Shown: positions 1-11,005, counted from the stretch's first letter. The stretch is 64,000 bases of DNA from Vandiemenella viatica (GCA_031002005.1 JARYHS010013630.1:34249504-34313503); one strand, 5' to 3'. Notes: generated by a model not told the origin, from the letters alone. Program-made: numbers and translations.

Positions 1-227
1 CGGAAATGTTATCAAAGAGCTTGTTGTATGCGTAAGTTGCATAGAGATCTTATATCACGTTGGCTTCTCATTGGGTATATAGCTGGTAAAATACTTCACT
101 TAATAATGTGATCAGACTTCACCCTTTCTCCCTACAAGTGAACGATTTTGTTATATTTAGCCTTCGAAGTAACACCAGAACATCTCTGGCTATGTACAGA
201 ATATTTACACTTTTCCGCGAGATTGCA
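1..227. other. unassigned flank
   Basis: No coding region or repeat family is recognisable here. A short open frame crosses into the first THAP-type element but has no motif. The segment forms the left flank of the first inverted-repeat copy at 228. Confidence 0.5.
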
Positions 228-1903
228 CCATGGAGGAAGGAATATATGGAGACGACATAACGCTAAATCGGTGAAAACTCATATAAAAACTCGTCTCCTA
301 CTGCGCATGTGCGGCGGCCATAGTAATCACCCCAAAAACATTGGGCTGTTTGCACCATGGAGGAAGGAAATATATGGAGGAGAAATGACCTTAAATCTGT
401 GACGCCGGGTTCCTACTGCGCATGCGCGGCGGTTATAGCGGACCGAGCTCAAAACATTGCATTTTCACATTGTGATCCATGTAGTAAAAATTTGATTTTG
501 TAATAGTTGTAAGTTTTTTGAAATGCCAGCTTGTGTTGCATTCGGGTGCACAAATATGACAGATAGGAAAAAACCTCGAATATCATTTCATTTGTAAGTT
601 GCATTCTAATTATTGTTATTGAAATGTTCAATAGTTTTCAGTTAGACTAGCTACTACCATTAAAGATTTATTCATAACTCTCAAATGGATGACTTTGTTG
701 TCAAATATTTGTTGGTGTAGTGCAGCCAATCGGCATACCTTACTATTTTGCACATCATAGAATACCATTACTTTATACGAGTGTTGTAAAGTCTAATTTA
801 AGTGGGTCATGTTCACATCGTGATTGAGTTGTGCATTCTTTCGTTACGTTTGCAGTTTCTACTGAAAGTGTGGGATGAAATTAATTGTGATAAATTGTGC
901 TTTGCGAAATAGGAATCGTGATGAAGGAAACAATGTCGTTATACGAATTGTAGTTCGCGATGCAAAGTTATGAGTGTGTCTACAAAGTTTGTTTTTGTAC
1001 CAAATTATGCCCTGTGTGCTCCAAGCATCACTGTAACCACCAAGCTGTCGCAGTTTGATGCTTGATTCTTATGTAGCTCGAAGAGACAAGTTGAAAATCA
1101 AGAGTACCATTTTTTGATATCTCCCTTAGTTCTCGGGATATCGACTAACAAAAATTTGTTATAGGTATGGTGTGGTTATAATTCCTTGTGCTTTTGGTGA
1201 CATTTTTATTCTGTTCTATGCCCCATTTCAATGTAGCAACAAGCGGCAGTAAAAAAGGAAAACACACACTCTGCACGTGCAGCATGTAATTCATTGTGGT
1301 TAGGACGAAATTATTTTTTGGTCCTGGCCGTATCTCCACCTCACGTCCACAATTTGGAGACATTATATCCCAAACAGTAAGCGAGATATTGAAAAATGTT
1401 TACTCTTTATTTTCGATTTTTTTCGTCATGTTACATTAGAATCCATCATCAAATTTATTCTGCATTTTATTCAAAAACACCTCACCTTTGAGACGGTATA
1501 TCACGATAACTAAGCAAAATACCGAAATTTTTTATTCTTCGTTATCTTTTCTTCTCGTTGTGTTATGTAAGAATCCATTATCAAATTTGATTTTGGTCAA
1601 TTTTTTTCTGAATTTTAACCAAGAACACCTCATCTTTGAGAAAGTATATTTCAAGAATTAAGCGAGATATTAAAAAAGAGTATTCTTCATTTTTTATTTT
1701 TTTCGTCGACTAACATAATAATCCACCATCAAATTGTGGCTCCACGGTTATGGTAGAGTTCCCTGGATATATTTGGGCATATTCCTGGTGATTCTTGGGT
1801 AGGGTAATATGGCGTCCCCCCTCCCCACCTCTCTCCACCCGGCGTCACTTTAGTGCGTGGTAAAGGTCCCTTGCGTCGCCTCCATATATTCCTTCCTCCA
1901 TGG
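228..1903 (+). mobile_element. THAP-exon transposon, unit A (P-element-like, non-autonomous)
   Basis: The left end carries CCATGGAGGAAGGAATATAT at 228 and a second copy at 355; the right end (about 1880-1903) carries its reverse complement, so the unit has terminal inverted repeats. The 355-1903 version is flanked by the direct repeat tttgca on both sides, a plausible target duplication. The body holds one THAP-type exon (523-593) and then AT-rich DNA with repeated blocks resembling 'gagaactaagcgagatat' near 1380, 1500 and 1660. No further transposase codons are visible. THAP domains are the DNA-binding module of P-element transposases (family knowledge), so a P-like non-autonomous element is the best reading. 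A host THAP gene fragment amplified by another transposon is the alternative. Confidence 0.6.
523..593 (+). pseudogene. THAP-type first exon, copy A
   Basis: The ATG at 523 opens a 71-nt exon reading MPACVAFGCTN and ending ISFH, followed directly by the good splice donor GTAAGTTG at 594. CX4C after Met-Pro and the S-F-H block match the start of the C2CH THAP zinc finger. The second half of the domain (the CxxH pair and the AVPTIF box) is not found downstream, so the copy is a lone first exon. The exact length and phase are shared with copy C. Confidence 0.6.
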
Positions 1904-1963
1904 TTTGCACCGTGTTTGCTGCTGTGAACATTTCATTTTCTAATATTTCAAAGTTTTTTTATA

Positions 1964-2034
1964 ATGCCAAGATGTGTTGCATATGGTTGCACAAACAGAC
2001 GAGATAGGAAACAACCTCGAATAACGTTTCGTAA
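1964..2034 (+). pseudogene. THAP-type first exon, copy B (donor lost)
   Basis: The exon begins MPRCVAYGCTNRRDRKQ and keeps both cysteines of the CX4C pair. At the position where copies A and C have the donor GTAAGT, this copy reads CTACAT, so the splice site is destroyed. The His of the S-F-H block is also replaced by Arg. It is a decayed copy. Confidence 0.55.
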
Positions 2035-2331
2035 CTACATCACATTGTAATAATTGTTCTTGAAGTGTTTGATAGATAACTGCAAGATTAGAGCCTATCG
2101 CTATAAATTTATTCATTGCTAGGGTGATATCCTTCTCAAATGTTTGTTGGCGTAGTGTAGAGAATCGGCATATGTTACTACTTTGCACCTTATTGTAAAC
2201 AAGTGCTGAAAGTCTAATTTAAGCGAGTCAAGTTTACATCGCGATACAGTGAATATGCATACTTTAGTCCAGTTTCAGTTTACACTGAAAGTGTACAGTG
2301 AAATTAATTGTGATAATTTGTGCTGTGTGAA

Positions 2332-2722
2332 CAGGGGCGTAGCTACTATGGGGCTAGGCGGTGCAGTGCTCCGGGGCACCCAAGCATACGTCTGGGGGCC
2401 CCAAAGCGCACCTCTGGGGGCCCCAAAGCGAACCTCCGGGGGCCCCCAACAACAGTTCAGAGGCCCCACAAGCCTTCATGGCAAACTGGCGACCTTTTTT
2501 TTTTAGCTCTACAGCCGTCTAAGGGAGACCGTGAGACACAGAAAGTCCCTCACTAAGGGCCCTCTCACTGCTCAGGGGGGCCCCTAAGCACAACTCAAGG
2601 GCCCCATACTCAGCTCAGGGGGCCCTTACCAGCAACACAAAGCAAAAAAAGGTCGCCCATCTGGCCTGAGGGCCCAAAATATTTTTTGCACCGGGGCCCT
2701 AGTTGACCTAGCTACGCCACTG
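2332..2722. mobile_element. hAT-type MITE, 391 bp, 8-bp TSD
   Basis: The termini are CAGGGGCGTAGCTA and, inverted, CAGTGGCGTAGCTA. The 8-bp direct repeat tgtgtgaa flanks the element exactly (2324-2331 and 2723-2730). The interior is rich in runs of GGGCCC and holds an inverted pair 'gcgacc' + T-run / A-run + 'ggtcgc'. It has no coding capacity. The paralogous units A and C lack the insertion at the matching site (A: tgtgctttgcgaaatagg; C: tatgctatgcaatctagg), which shows an empty site. Confidence 0.88.
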
Positions 2723-3651
2723 TGTGTGAACTACTAAACTTGATGAAGCAAACGTTGTCGTTACCCGAAATGTAGTTCGCGATGCATTTCATGTCTTTAG
2801 ATCTTCCACATAGCTTGATTTTGTAGCGGCAATATTAATGTAAATGTGGGTAGGTTGAAATGCGGCCTGTACCAGAAGGGTACAAAAAATTCATTTATTA
2901 TTAGTTGTTAGATGTTAGTGACACAACGTGTAGCGCGATGTAAACTAGTCCCATCTAAGCTTCTGACTTTTGATGTATGGTAAGAAGATAAATTCACTGA
3001 TGTTGCTAGCAAAGTTACATAGTTCAATATCTTCTGAGTAAGCTCAGAAGCTATGAGGTCTTTTGAAGGGTTTAATTTTTTAAAGTTCTAAACATTGACT
3101 TAACCTAACCTAAACACCCCAACTTGGAGACAGCATATCTCGAGAACTAAACGATATATCGAAAAAATGTATTCTTCACTTTCGATTTGTCTCGTCGTGT
3201 TACATAAAAATCTATAATCAAATTTGACCTTGTGGAAATTTTTCTTCTTAATTTCAACCCTAAACTCCTCACTTTTGAGATAGTATATCTCAAGAACTAA
3301 GCACCATATCAAAATAATAATAATAATAAAAAATAAATAAATAATAAAAAAATTATTCTTCATTTTTTATCTGTCTCGTTGAGTTACATAATAATCCATC
3401 GTCGAATTGCGGTGCCACTGTTGTCTTACAGTTCCCTTGAGGTTTTTGGGCCTATTCCCCGTGTTTCTACGGCCGAGCAATATGGCGGCCTCCCCACCCC
3501 ACTTCTCTCTACTTGTTTACAGGTTACATTCCAGTAGGTCCCTTGCGTCGTCTCCATATATTCCTTCCTCCATGAATTGCACGAGTCGATGCGAGACAAC
3601 ACGAACACGAGAATGAAAAGAAATGGCGCCCTCCCGTAGGCTCGTCTCACG

Positions 3652-5047
3652 CATGGAGGAAGGAAATATATAGAGGAGAAGTGACGTTAAACTCTCGCGC
3701 ATGCGCAGTGGCGGCAGCGGCAGCGGCGATATTGCGATCCTAAACAAATGCGAAGTTCACATTGTGTTAGATGCTGTGATTATTTCATTTTGTAATGAGT
3801 ATAAGTGTTTTATAATGCCATTTTGTGTTGCATACGGTTGCACAAATAGGCAAGAGAGGAAGGAATCTGGAATATCATTTCATAAGTAAGTTGAATTCTA
3901 ATTATCGTGGTTGAAGTGGGCAGTAAGAATTGCAAACTTTGATGCCTGTCTATAAATATTTAGTCATAGCACTCAATGGGATGACTTTGTTCTCAAATCT
4001 TTGTTGGTGTAGTGTATAAAATCAGCATACCTTGCTATTTTGTACATAATAGACTAGCATTACTTTTTAACGAGTGTTGAAAATGAGATTTAAAGGGTGT
4101 GTGTTTTACATCGCGGTTCAGTTAATTTAGTATTGTGCTTTCCTTCGTCACGTTGTAGTTTATACTGTATGATGAAATTAAATGTGTTAAATTATGCTAT
4201 GCAATCTAGGAATCTTGATGAAGCAAACGATGTTGTTACCGCAAATACAGTTTGCGATTCAAATATGCGTGTGTGTCTACAAAGTTTGATTCTGTAGCGG
4301 CAATTTAATGGAGATTGTGGTTAGGTCTAAATGCAGTCTGTACCAGAATGGTTTTGTTGTTCCATAAGGGACAAAGAATTTATCTATTACTGTTAGCAAT
4401 TTCATGAGAATCAAGTTAGTGACAAAACGTGTATCGCGATGGAAACTACTTCCAGATATTCCCAATTAAGCTTACAATTTATGGTAACAAGATAACTATT
4501 TTTATTCTGGTCTAGGCCTCATTTCAACCTAACCACAAGTGGTAGTAAAAAAACTGAAATATCCATTCTGCATGTCCACCATGTAATTCATTGTGGCTTT
4601 GGTAGAATTAATTTTTGGTCCAGGCCACATATCAACCCAATCCCAGTATATCCCGAAAACTAAGCAAGATATCGAAAACTTTTGTTCTTTATTTTCGATT
4701 TGTCTCGTCGTGCTACATAAGAATCAATCATCAAATTTTACTTTGATCAATTTTTTCTTCTGAATTTCAACCAGAAACATTTCACGTTTGAGATAGAATA
4801 TCTCGAAAACTAAGCAGAATATCAAAAAATTTTATTCTTCATTTTTTATTTGTCTCATCGAGTTACATAATAATCCATCACCAGATTGTGGCGTTACCTT
4901 TATCCTAGAGTCCCCTTGAGGTTTTTGTACATATACTCCGTGTCTGTTTGGGTACGGCCTAGCCACCCACTTCTCCTCCGCCCGGCGTCACTTCAATGCG
5001 TGGTGAAGATCTCTTGCATCGTCTCCATATATTTCTTTCCTCCATGG
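3652..5047 (+). mobile_element. THAP-exon transposon, unit C
   Basis: Inverted terminal repeats are present at both ends (catggaggaaggaaatatat at 3652; the complement ends at 5047). The flanking octamers tctcacgc and tctcgcgc agree at 7 of 8 bases, compatible with an aged 8-bp target duplication as P elements make, though the boundary is uncertain by a base or two. The unit has a GC-rich CpG-containing stretch (about 3690-3735) just upstream of the THAP exon, which could be a promoter. The rest is AT-rich with the same internal blocks as A and B. Confidence 0.6.
3815..3885 (+). pseudogene. THAP-type first exon, copy C (best preserved)
   Basis: The 71-nt exon begins MPFCVAYGCTNRQERKE and ends ISFHK across the splice donor GTAAGT at 3886. 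It has the Met-Pro start, CX4C, the Asn-Arg that often follows the second Cys, and the S-F-H block of THAP domains. Exon length and phase equal those of copy A. No second exon is seen in the window, so it may be non-functional or may need a downstream exon outside the unit. Confidence 0.65.
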
Positions 5048-5286
5048 TCTCGCGCTGTTGTCACTATCGCAGCGACTCAGCATTTGAAACAGCTATGAAT
5101 GATGGATCCCAAAAGCTCTCATAAATCCTGTCTAATTAAACCTCTGATTAATATTTACATGATCTTACAAAAATACTTTGTAATGAGTTAATTCGTCTTA
5201 TATCTTAAATACAAGGAATGTTATTAATAAATGTAAAAAAAGTATGTTATTTCAAGACTAAAATATAAAAGCGATTATCATTTAGT
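5048..5286. other. AT-rich spacer
   Basis: No gene or recognisable repeat is visible between the last THAP unit and the SINE. Confidence 0.5.
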
Positions 5287-5575
5287 AGGAGCGATCTGGT
5301 GACTCAGTGGTTAAGGTGTTTGACTGGAGCTCGAAAGGTCCCCGGTTCGAATCCCTGTCACGGCGGGGATTTTCAAAGGTCCTTAACCCAACCTTCACCT
5401 CTGGCAAAGCTTGCTGTGTAATATGAAGTACTCCAGAACGCTTCCGTGGTTTGGATTCCACGTTAAACTGTAGGTTCCTTGTACCCAGGAGGGCTACCGG
5501 GTTAGGATAAGGCGGCTACGATAGGGACGGAATGTACAGTCAATAGAAACCCTATCTACAGCTCATTACGACCAC
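5287..5575 (+). mobile_element. tRNA-derived SINE
   Basis: The first 75 nt are tRNA-like. A box-A-type TGGTGACTCAGTGG lies at about 5297 and the perfect box B GGTTCGAATCC at 5344-5354, at the usual polymerase III spacing. A non-tRNA body of about 200 nt follows, ending near 'gaccacacggaattataa'. The head does not fold as a functional tRNA with a convincing acceptor stem, so I call a SINE and not a tRNA gene. Confidence 0.75.
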
Positions 5576-6207
5576 ACGGAATTATAATTATCTTTTAGTA
5601 AACTAAATAATTAAGTATAATAATACCAGCAAAAAATTTAATTCATTTGAGTATAATACATTTTTGTTTTACTTCGTTATTTTATGCTTCAATATAGTAT
5701 TAATAGTTTTACAAACTTCATAAACAATTACTGATATAGCTGCGCTTGAAATATTGAAAAAATAGTGAAGAATTCTGAAACTGTTCCCAGTAGCTAAAAA
5801 CCATAGTAATGACTAATCAAAATTTTGCTGGTATTGGTATCCTGAATCTACATAGTATTTTGTTTTGATTTTAAATGTTGAATTTTTCTCAAAAGTAATT
5901 CAGATTCAGTTAGTGAAACTGTAATTTAACGGTGTGTTGTGGGTCTTATTTATCATCGTTATTATTATTTGTTTAAATATTTAATGATTACTGAATAATT
6001 GAGAAAAAGGTACGAAATGAATTTATAAACATTTGTAACTCTAGATGTCATAAGCAACAGTTTAACATCAAATTGACCAAACGGACAGAAGGTATATTTA
6101 CTTTTAAAATGTAATAAACAAATCAAAAATTCTTAGTAAAAGCATCCTATCCCTCAAGAATGGCCGTTGTACTATGAAAGTGGTTATGTTCTAATAATAT
6201 CGAAAAC
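5576..6207. other. AT-rich intergenic DNA
   Basis: No coding or repeat signature is visible. It ends at the target duplication of the next MITE. Confidence 0.5.
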
Positions 6208-6423
6208 CAGGGCCGCATTTAGGCTCTGTGGGCCCCTAGGCTATACATGTGGTGCGGGCCCCCTGTCGCCAGTGGCTGGATGATTAAATTTCGAAATTCG
6301 GCCTAAGAAATTTATGGGCGACCTTTTTTTTTTAGCTCTACTACTACCTGCCCAGGCTGTGGTAGGTTGTGGTAAGGGCCCCTAGGCTACAGCCTATGTA
6401 GCCTATGCTTAAATGCGGCCCTG
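6208..6423. mobile_element. hAT-type MITE, 216 bp, 8-bp TSD
   Basis: The termini are CAGGGCCGCATTTA and its perfect inverse TAAATGCGGCCCTG. The 8-bp direct repeat tcgaaaac flanks it (6200-6207 and 6424-6431). The interior shares 'gcgacc', a T-run and 'agctcta' with the MITE at 2332-2722, so the two belong to related families. It is non-coding. Confidence 0.88.
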
Positions 6424-7269
6424 TCGAAAACATCATATTTGAAATCGAACATTACTTTACAGTGCAGTAGAATTGACTTTTATCCACTCAGGGCGTCATT
6501 TGGGTGGTCTCTTCGAGAGAAATGCTCATGTGCAACTACTCGTCGTTAAAGTTTGAGGAAATTTTACTACCGTAAAATACTGTGCAAGCCTCGTGAAGTC
6601 GATATCTCATCAGTCGTCCTAATCCACACAGCACCATGTGAAAAACCATTGGTTCAGAGTTTAAAGTGAAAGTAAGTTCTGATATCAAGTCATTAAGCTG
6701 CCAGCATGGTAAATCGACCGGCCATGACTCGCTCGAGAACCAAGTCCACGATTTCTGCAACCACAGCACCGATGTCGACAATAGGGAATATGCATGAAAT
6801 TCAAATATACGTCTAGTATTTTTATTTGAAAGCTTTATTACTGTGGAATACCGGCTACAACGTTTTTTTTCTATTTATTGATTTTAAGTGTTAAAAAAAA
6901 GGAAATGTAACTTTGCGAAACGCAACGTTTTTTGTCGAATCAAACCGTGACGTCAAAGTACACGTTGTAAACGAAGGCGTAGTTACTGGGCGTTTTTTAT
7001 AATTTTATTATTATGTTTCAGTTTTATGGTAATTTATCTGCATAATTGATGAAAAATTGCATTCTTGCGAGAATACTCATACAATCAACACTGGATGGAA
7101 GCGGTGTTGTAAAATTATCTTCCATAAAACGACGTTTTAATGATAAAAACGTATTTTACATTAAATCTAGATTCTACAGTCGCTGACGTCGGAGGAGTGA
7201 AAGCTGCAAGGTAATTGTTAGATATTTGAATTATTAATTTTTTCGCTTTTAGAGCATTAGCAACGTATT
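6424..7269. other. unassigned intergenic DNA
   Basis: No convincing gene. A minus-strand frame at 6536-6781 has no motif. A CRE-like tgacgtca lies near 6949. Confidence 0.4.
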
Positions 7270-9300
7270 AGGTACACCTAATGTGAATCTACATCTACAT
7301 CTACATATATACTCTGCAATTCACAAAATTGTGGGTGGCAGAGGGTGCTCAGCACCAAAGCTAATCTCTTTGCTGTGCATTCCAATCCCTAATGGTACGA
7401 GGGAAAAAAGAATTCATATAAGAATCAGTCCGGCACCTTATTTCTCTAATTTTATCTTTCCTGTCCTTCCGACTCAAATAGGTTGGTGGAAAAAGTATTT
7501 CACTACACTCATGAGTGAAAGTTGGAGTACGCATGTTTTCCAATAAGTTTAAACGAAACGTGTGTCGTCTATCTACCAGAGACTCCCAACCTAGTCTACT
7601 AATCAGTTCTGTGACGCTTTCATAAGGACTGTAGCAAGCGGTCACGAATCGAGTGGCTCTTCTCTGTACTTTTTCAATACTTTCGATCAACCCCTTACGA
7701 AACGGATCCCAAATGGCACAACAATAGTTCAAATGTGGACGCACAAGAGATTTGTACGCTCTCTCCTTTGTTTGTTCATTACAATTTTTCAAGATTCGAC
7801 CTATGAATCGCAGCCTAGAATTTGCTCTACCTACTAACGAATTAATGTGTATGTCCCATTTCATGTTCCTTTGTACTGTTACTCCCAAATATTTCATAGA
7901 ATCGACCATATCAATAACTGTATTGTTTAACTCGTATTTTTGAACAATTGGATTCTTTTTGTTAGTTATGCTCATTGTCTTGCACTTTTTACAATTTAGA
8001 GTAAGTTGCCACTCAGCGCACCAAGCCAAAATAACATCCAGATCGCGCTGAATTTCTAAGCAATCGGCCAAATTTCTTACTTCCCTATAAATAACCGCAT
8101 CATCTGCAAACAATCTAATAAGGCTTTTCAATTTGTCTCCGAGATCGTTTATAAAAATTAAACAAAGAAGTGGTCCAATTACACTTCCTTGAGGTACACC
8201 CGATGTAATATCTAGATTAGAAGAACTTTCTCCTTCAACAACAACATACTGCGACCGACCAGTTAGAAAATCCTTTATCCATTCACAAAGCTGATCCGAT
8301 ATACCGTACGCTCGAAGCTTCGCTAAAAGGCGGTTGTGTGGCACAGAGTCAAAGGCTTTCTCGAAATCTAGAAAAATTGCATCTACTTGTGAACCTGTCA
8401 TTACGTCGTGTGTGAATAGGGCCAGCTGTGTTTCACATGATCTTTTCTTCCGAAATCCGTGTTGATTTGTTGTAAGCAAATTATTATCATCTAGAAAATT
8501 CATAATGTTCGAGCATATAATATGCTCCATAACTCTACTACAAACAGATGTTATAGATATGGGACGATAGTTCCCAGGATCACTTCGATCACCTTTTTTG
8601 AAAATCGGAGTTACTTTTGCGATTTTCCACTCTGAAGGTACTTTTCGCTCTTCTAATGATTTACTGAATATATCAGACAGAAATGGCCCGATTTCCGCCG
8701 CATACTCTGAAAATACTCTTACTGGAATTCCATCCGGGCCCGGTGCTTTCCCCCACTTCAGGAGCTCTAATTGCTTAATGATACCTGCAGTATCTATTCG
8801 TAATGATTCCATCACCGACTCGCCACGGCGTGGGAAAACGGGAATACTATCCTTAAGTTCATTTGTAAATGAATTTTTGAATACAGTATTTAGTACGTTA
8901 GCTTTATCGCGGCTTTCATTAACCTCGGAACCTTCACGAATTAGTGCTGGAATATTGCTGTTGGTACAATTAACTTTTCGTACATACGACCAAAATTTCT
9001 TTGGGTTTTCTGTGAGACTCTTAGAGAGAGAGTTGGAGTGAAAATCGTTAAAGGCCTCGCGCATTACATTTTTAATACTACCTCTTAAATCAGCTAAGGT
9101 TTCTAAATCGCTGCGACACCCCTTCCTTCTTGAGCGTGCGTGTATTTTCCGTTGTTTTTTGAGTAATCTTTTGACTTCGCATGTGTACCATGGTGGATCA
9201 TTCTCCCCCTTTATTGTCCGCTTTGGTATATATATTTCCATTCCTTCCCTGACTATATGTATAACACGATGCCACATCTCTTCAACGTGTCCTTTGTTGA
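7270..9300 (-). mobile_element. 5'-truncated LINE (CR1/L2/Jockey group)
   Basis: The element runs on the minus strand. Its 3' tail, at the left, ends in tandem 'atctac' hexamers (7285-7308, i.e. gtagat repeats on the coding strand), a LINE-like simple-repeat tail. The right edge falls just upstream of the first Met of the frame, where a stop closes it near 9303; the endonuclease domain and ORF1 are absent. The copy was therefore 5'-truncated at insertion but has kept a long open frame, so it is young. Confidence 0.82.
7361..9277 (-). CDS. LINE reverse transcriptase, C-terminal 638 codons of ORF2
   Basis: The RT domain spans roughly residues 165-430. It shows WKIAKVTPIFKKGDRSDPGN-YRPIS (fingers), an F-LDFEKAFDSVPHNRL block, SGVPQGSVIGPLL, and the catalytic box FADDAVIYR. 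A thumb with KYLGV and a C-terminal region with RRATRFV and the terminal FFPRTIRDWN follow. The last motif and the YRPIS-T-SVCSRVMEHI block are typical of CR1/L2/Jockey-type LINEs of arthropods; the exact clade cannot be assigned by eye. The endonuclease that would precede it is missing. It has no frame break, so it could be translated if transcribed, but it is unlikely to be autonomous. Confidence 0.9.
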   Translation of the reverse strand: MWHRVIHIVREGMEIYIPKRTIKGENDPPWYTCEVKRLLKKQRKIHARSRRKGCRSDLETLADLRGSIKNVMREAFNDFHSNSLSKSLTENPKKFWSYVRKVNCTNSNIPALIREGSEVNESRDKANVLNTVFKNSFTNELKDSIPVFPRRGESVMESLRIDTAGIIKQLELLKWGKAPGPDGIPVRVFSEYAAEIGPFLSDIFSKSLEERKVPSEWKIAKVTPIFKKGDRSDPGNYRPISITSVCSRVMEHIICSNIMNFLDDNNLLTTNQHGFRKKRSCETQLALFTHDVMTGSQVDAIFLDFEKAFDSVPHNRLLAKLRAYGISDQLCEWIKDFLTGRSQYVVVEGESSSNLDITSGVPQGSVIGPLLCLIFINDLGDKLKSLIRLFADDAVIYREVRNLADCLEIQRDLDVILAWCAEWQLTLNCKKCKTMSITNKKNPIVQKYELNNTVIDMVDSMKYLGVTVQRNMKWDIHINSLVGRANSRLRFIGRILKNCNEQTKERAYKSLVRPHLNYCCAIWDPFRKGLIESIEKVQRRATRFVTACYSPYESVTELISRLGWESLVDRRHTFRLNLLENMRTPTFTHECSEILFPPTYLSRKDRKDKIREIRCRTDSYMNSFFPRTIRDWNAQQRD

Positions 9301-9908
9301 CTTGAAGTTATGAGAATCAAGAGACACGCGGGAATAGCCGACAATGAAATATAGTATATTAGCGGAGTTTGTGGTAAAGTTTAAATGCATCCTGAACCAG
9401 AGTGATAACTGATAGTAAAATTGTTATAAAACAACGCGCAATGTACCTGTAACAAAAACTAAGTTAATCAATTGCAAAAAAAATGTCTTGCCAGAATATA
9501 ACGTTCAGTCTTTCATTTTTGACGAGCTTTGAAGCTAGTAACAAAATAAAGTAGCAGAAAATCTTTTTTTTTTTTCCCCAGAAATTCGTTGTTTGGAAAT
9601 AAAGTCCTCACTGGTGTACCGCCGGATTCTGTTTACACAACACAATCCGGAGGAACACACGTGAGGACTTTACTGACAGGAATGTCTACATTCTTACATA
9701 ATTTGTTCACGTATTGTTAATAAGTTTATTCTTTGGGTGCTTTTTTTAAATTTAATTGGGTATTATTTTTTAATTTATTTCATTTTCGTCTTTTCTATAC
9801 TTGTATGTTGTCAAGAAGTATTTGAAATATAATACGTAACATTGAGAAGATCGATTTTCTTTTTCTACAATCGATATATTTAGATCCTGGAAGTGGTTGG
9901 GTGTAAAT
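9301..9908. other. intergenic DNA with a short hairpin
   Basis: No gene. It contains a near-palindrome at 9601-9671 (listed separately) and ends at the hAT target duplication. Confidence 0.5.
9601..9671. repeat. 71-bp near-palindromic hairpin
   Basis: The left arm aaagtcctcac..ccggatt pairs with the right arm aatccgg..gtgaggacttt around a loop near 9630-9643. Outer 11-bp and inner 7-bp blocks are perfect complements. No flanking target duplication was found. It could be a tiny foldback element or a transcription or replication structure. Confidence 0.7.
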
Positions 9909-10666
9909 TAGGGATGTTCATCCAGAAAATACATCGATGTGATGCATCGAAAAGTTGCATCGATGTTTCACGATGCATCGAATAAAAACATCGATATATA
10001 TCGGTTAATAAAGGTTAGGAAAGCTTAAAAATGAGACAAAGATTAGGAAACTAGCAAAATGAAGTATTTATTTGAATTATATTTTTAATTAGTCTTTTAC
10101 AAAGGCAATTTGAAATTACTGGGATTTATAAATTAGAAATTCGAATAGAAAGATAGAATAAAAGTAAAACGAGGAACGCCGATAGAGAGGCTGTGTTGGG
10201 ATTCTAATCTAATTGGAATTTATAAATCCCAATATTTTCTCTCTAAAATTTGGATAAATAAAATTTTATTAACCTGCTTTCCTTGAATTCTGTTTCGTTG
10301 TTGATTTAAAACTTGTGCAGCTTTCGAAAAAAGTCTTTCTGATGGCACTGATCTGGCTACCAAAGTTAAATATTTATAAGCTATTTTGTACAATTTTTGA
10401 AACTAATGTTTATGATCGGACCATACTTCCAACGAATTATCGCTAAACCGGCCAACCGGAGTTCTCAAGTAGGCAGACAGCTCGTCGGAAACACTTTCTT
10501 CGGTCTTGTTTGATTTCTTTGAACTAGTTTATGATGATCGGTCCAAAGAATGTAATCTTCCGATGTTTCGTCTGAACTATCTGAATCAGATTCTGTTCGC
10601 ATTTCTTCCAGCTCCCTCTTCATCATATCTTTGATCTTTTTAATAGCATTTGAAGCAATCGGGTCT

Positions 10667-11005
10667 TCAAAATGTAGTTTTTTTGAACCGTGGGCCCAAT
10701 AAGGTCGCGATAGCTAAAGACGAAACTTGTTCGATAGCACCCATCCGTTTGTTGATTTCTTTTAGGACGAGCTTATGTACTCCCATCACTAAAGGTTCAT
10801 CAGTCTCAACTGATTTGAGTTTTGAAAGCATGCAGTGCACTAAAGGGATCACTTTACTGCTGGTAAAATATTTATCCCCAGATATTTCTTTAGTTGCTGC
10901 TTCAAGTGGGCGTGGTATGTTAAGAAGAAGTGACGCGATATTTAATTCCAAACCAGTCAGCATTGGAGGTGCTGTTTTATGGCAAATCAATATATCACTT
11001 AACAT
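10667..11005 (-). pseudogene. hAT transposase, C-terminal half fragment
   Basis: The 112-codon frame has hAT features: GLELNIASLLLNIPRPLEAATKEIS, followed by S-VIPL and a final TLLGPRFKK that matches the LDPRFK landmark of hAT transposases. The catalytic and dimerisation region that normally follows lies further left, where 10300-10640 is still hAT-like but frame-broken. It continues the protein begun at 13385. Confidence 0.75.

Larger units (their letters stand above)
1904..3574 (+). mobile_element. THAP-exon transposon, unit B
   Basis: This is the second unit in the same orientation. Its right end (about 3550-3574) has the same inverted-repeat sequence as unit A. Its left inverted repeat is missing, so the unit begins directly after the end of A and looks 5'-truncated. 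It contains the THAP exon at 1964-2034, the repeated 'actaagc' blocks near 3140 and 3300, and a later hAT-type MITE insertion (2332-2722). An AT-rich run near 3314-3350 interrupts one block. Confidence 0.55.

Noticed and set aside
5287..5360. possible functional tRNA gene
   Set aside because: The A and B boxes are good but the acceptor ends do not pair convincingly and a long SINE body follows.
8598..9041. 147-codon plus-strand frame
   Set aside because: It is the shadow of the minus-strand LINE reverse transcriptase.
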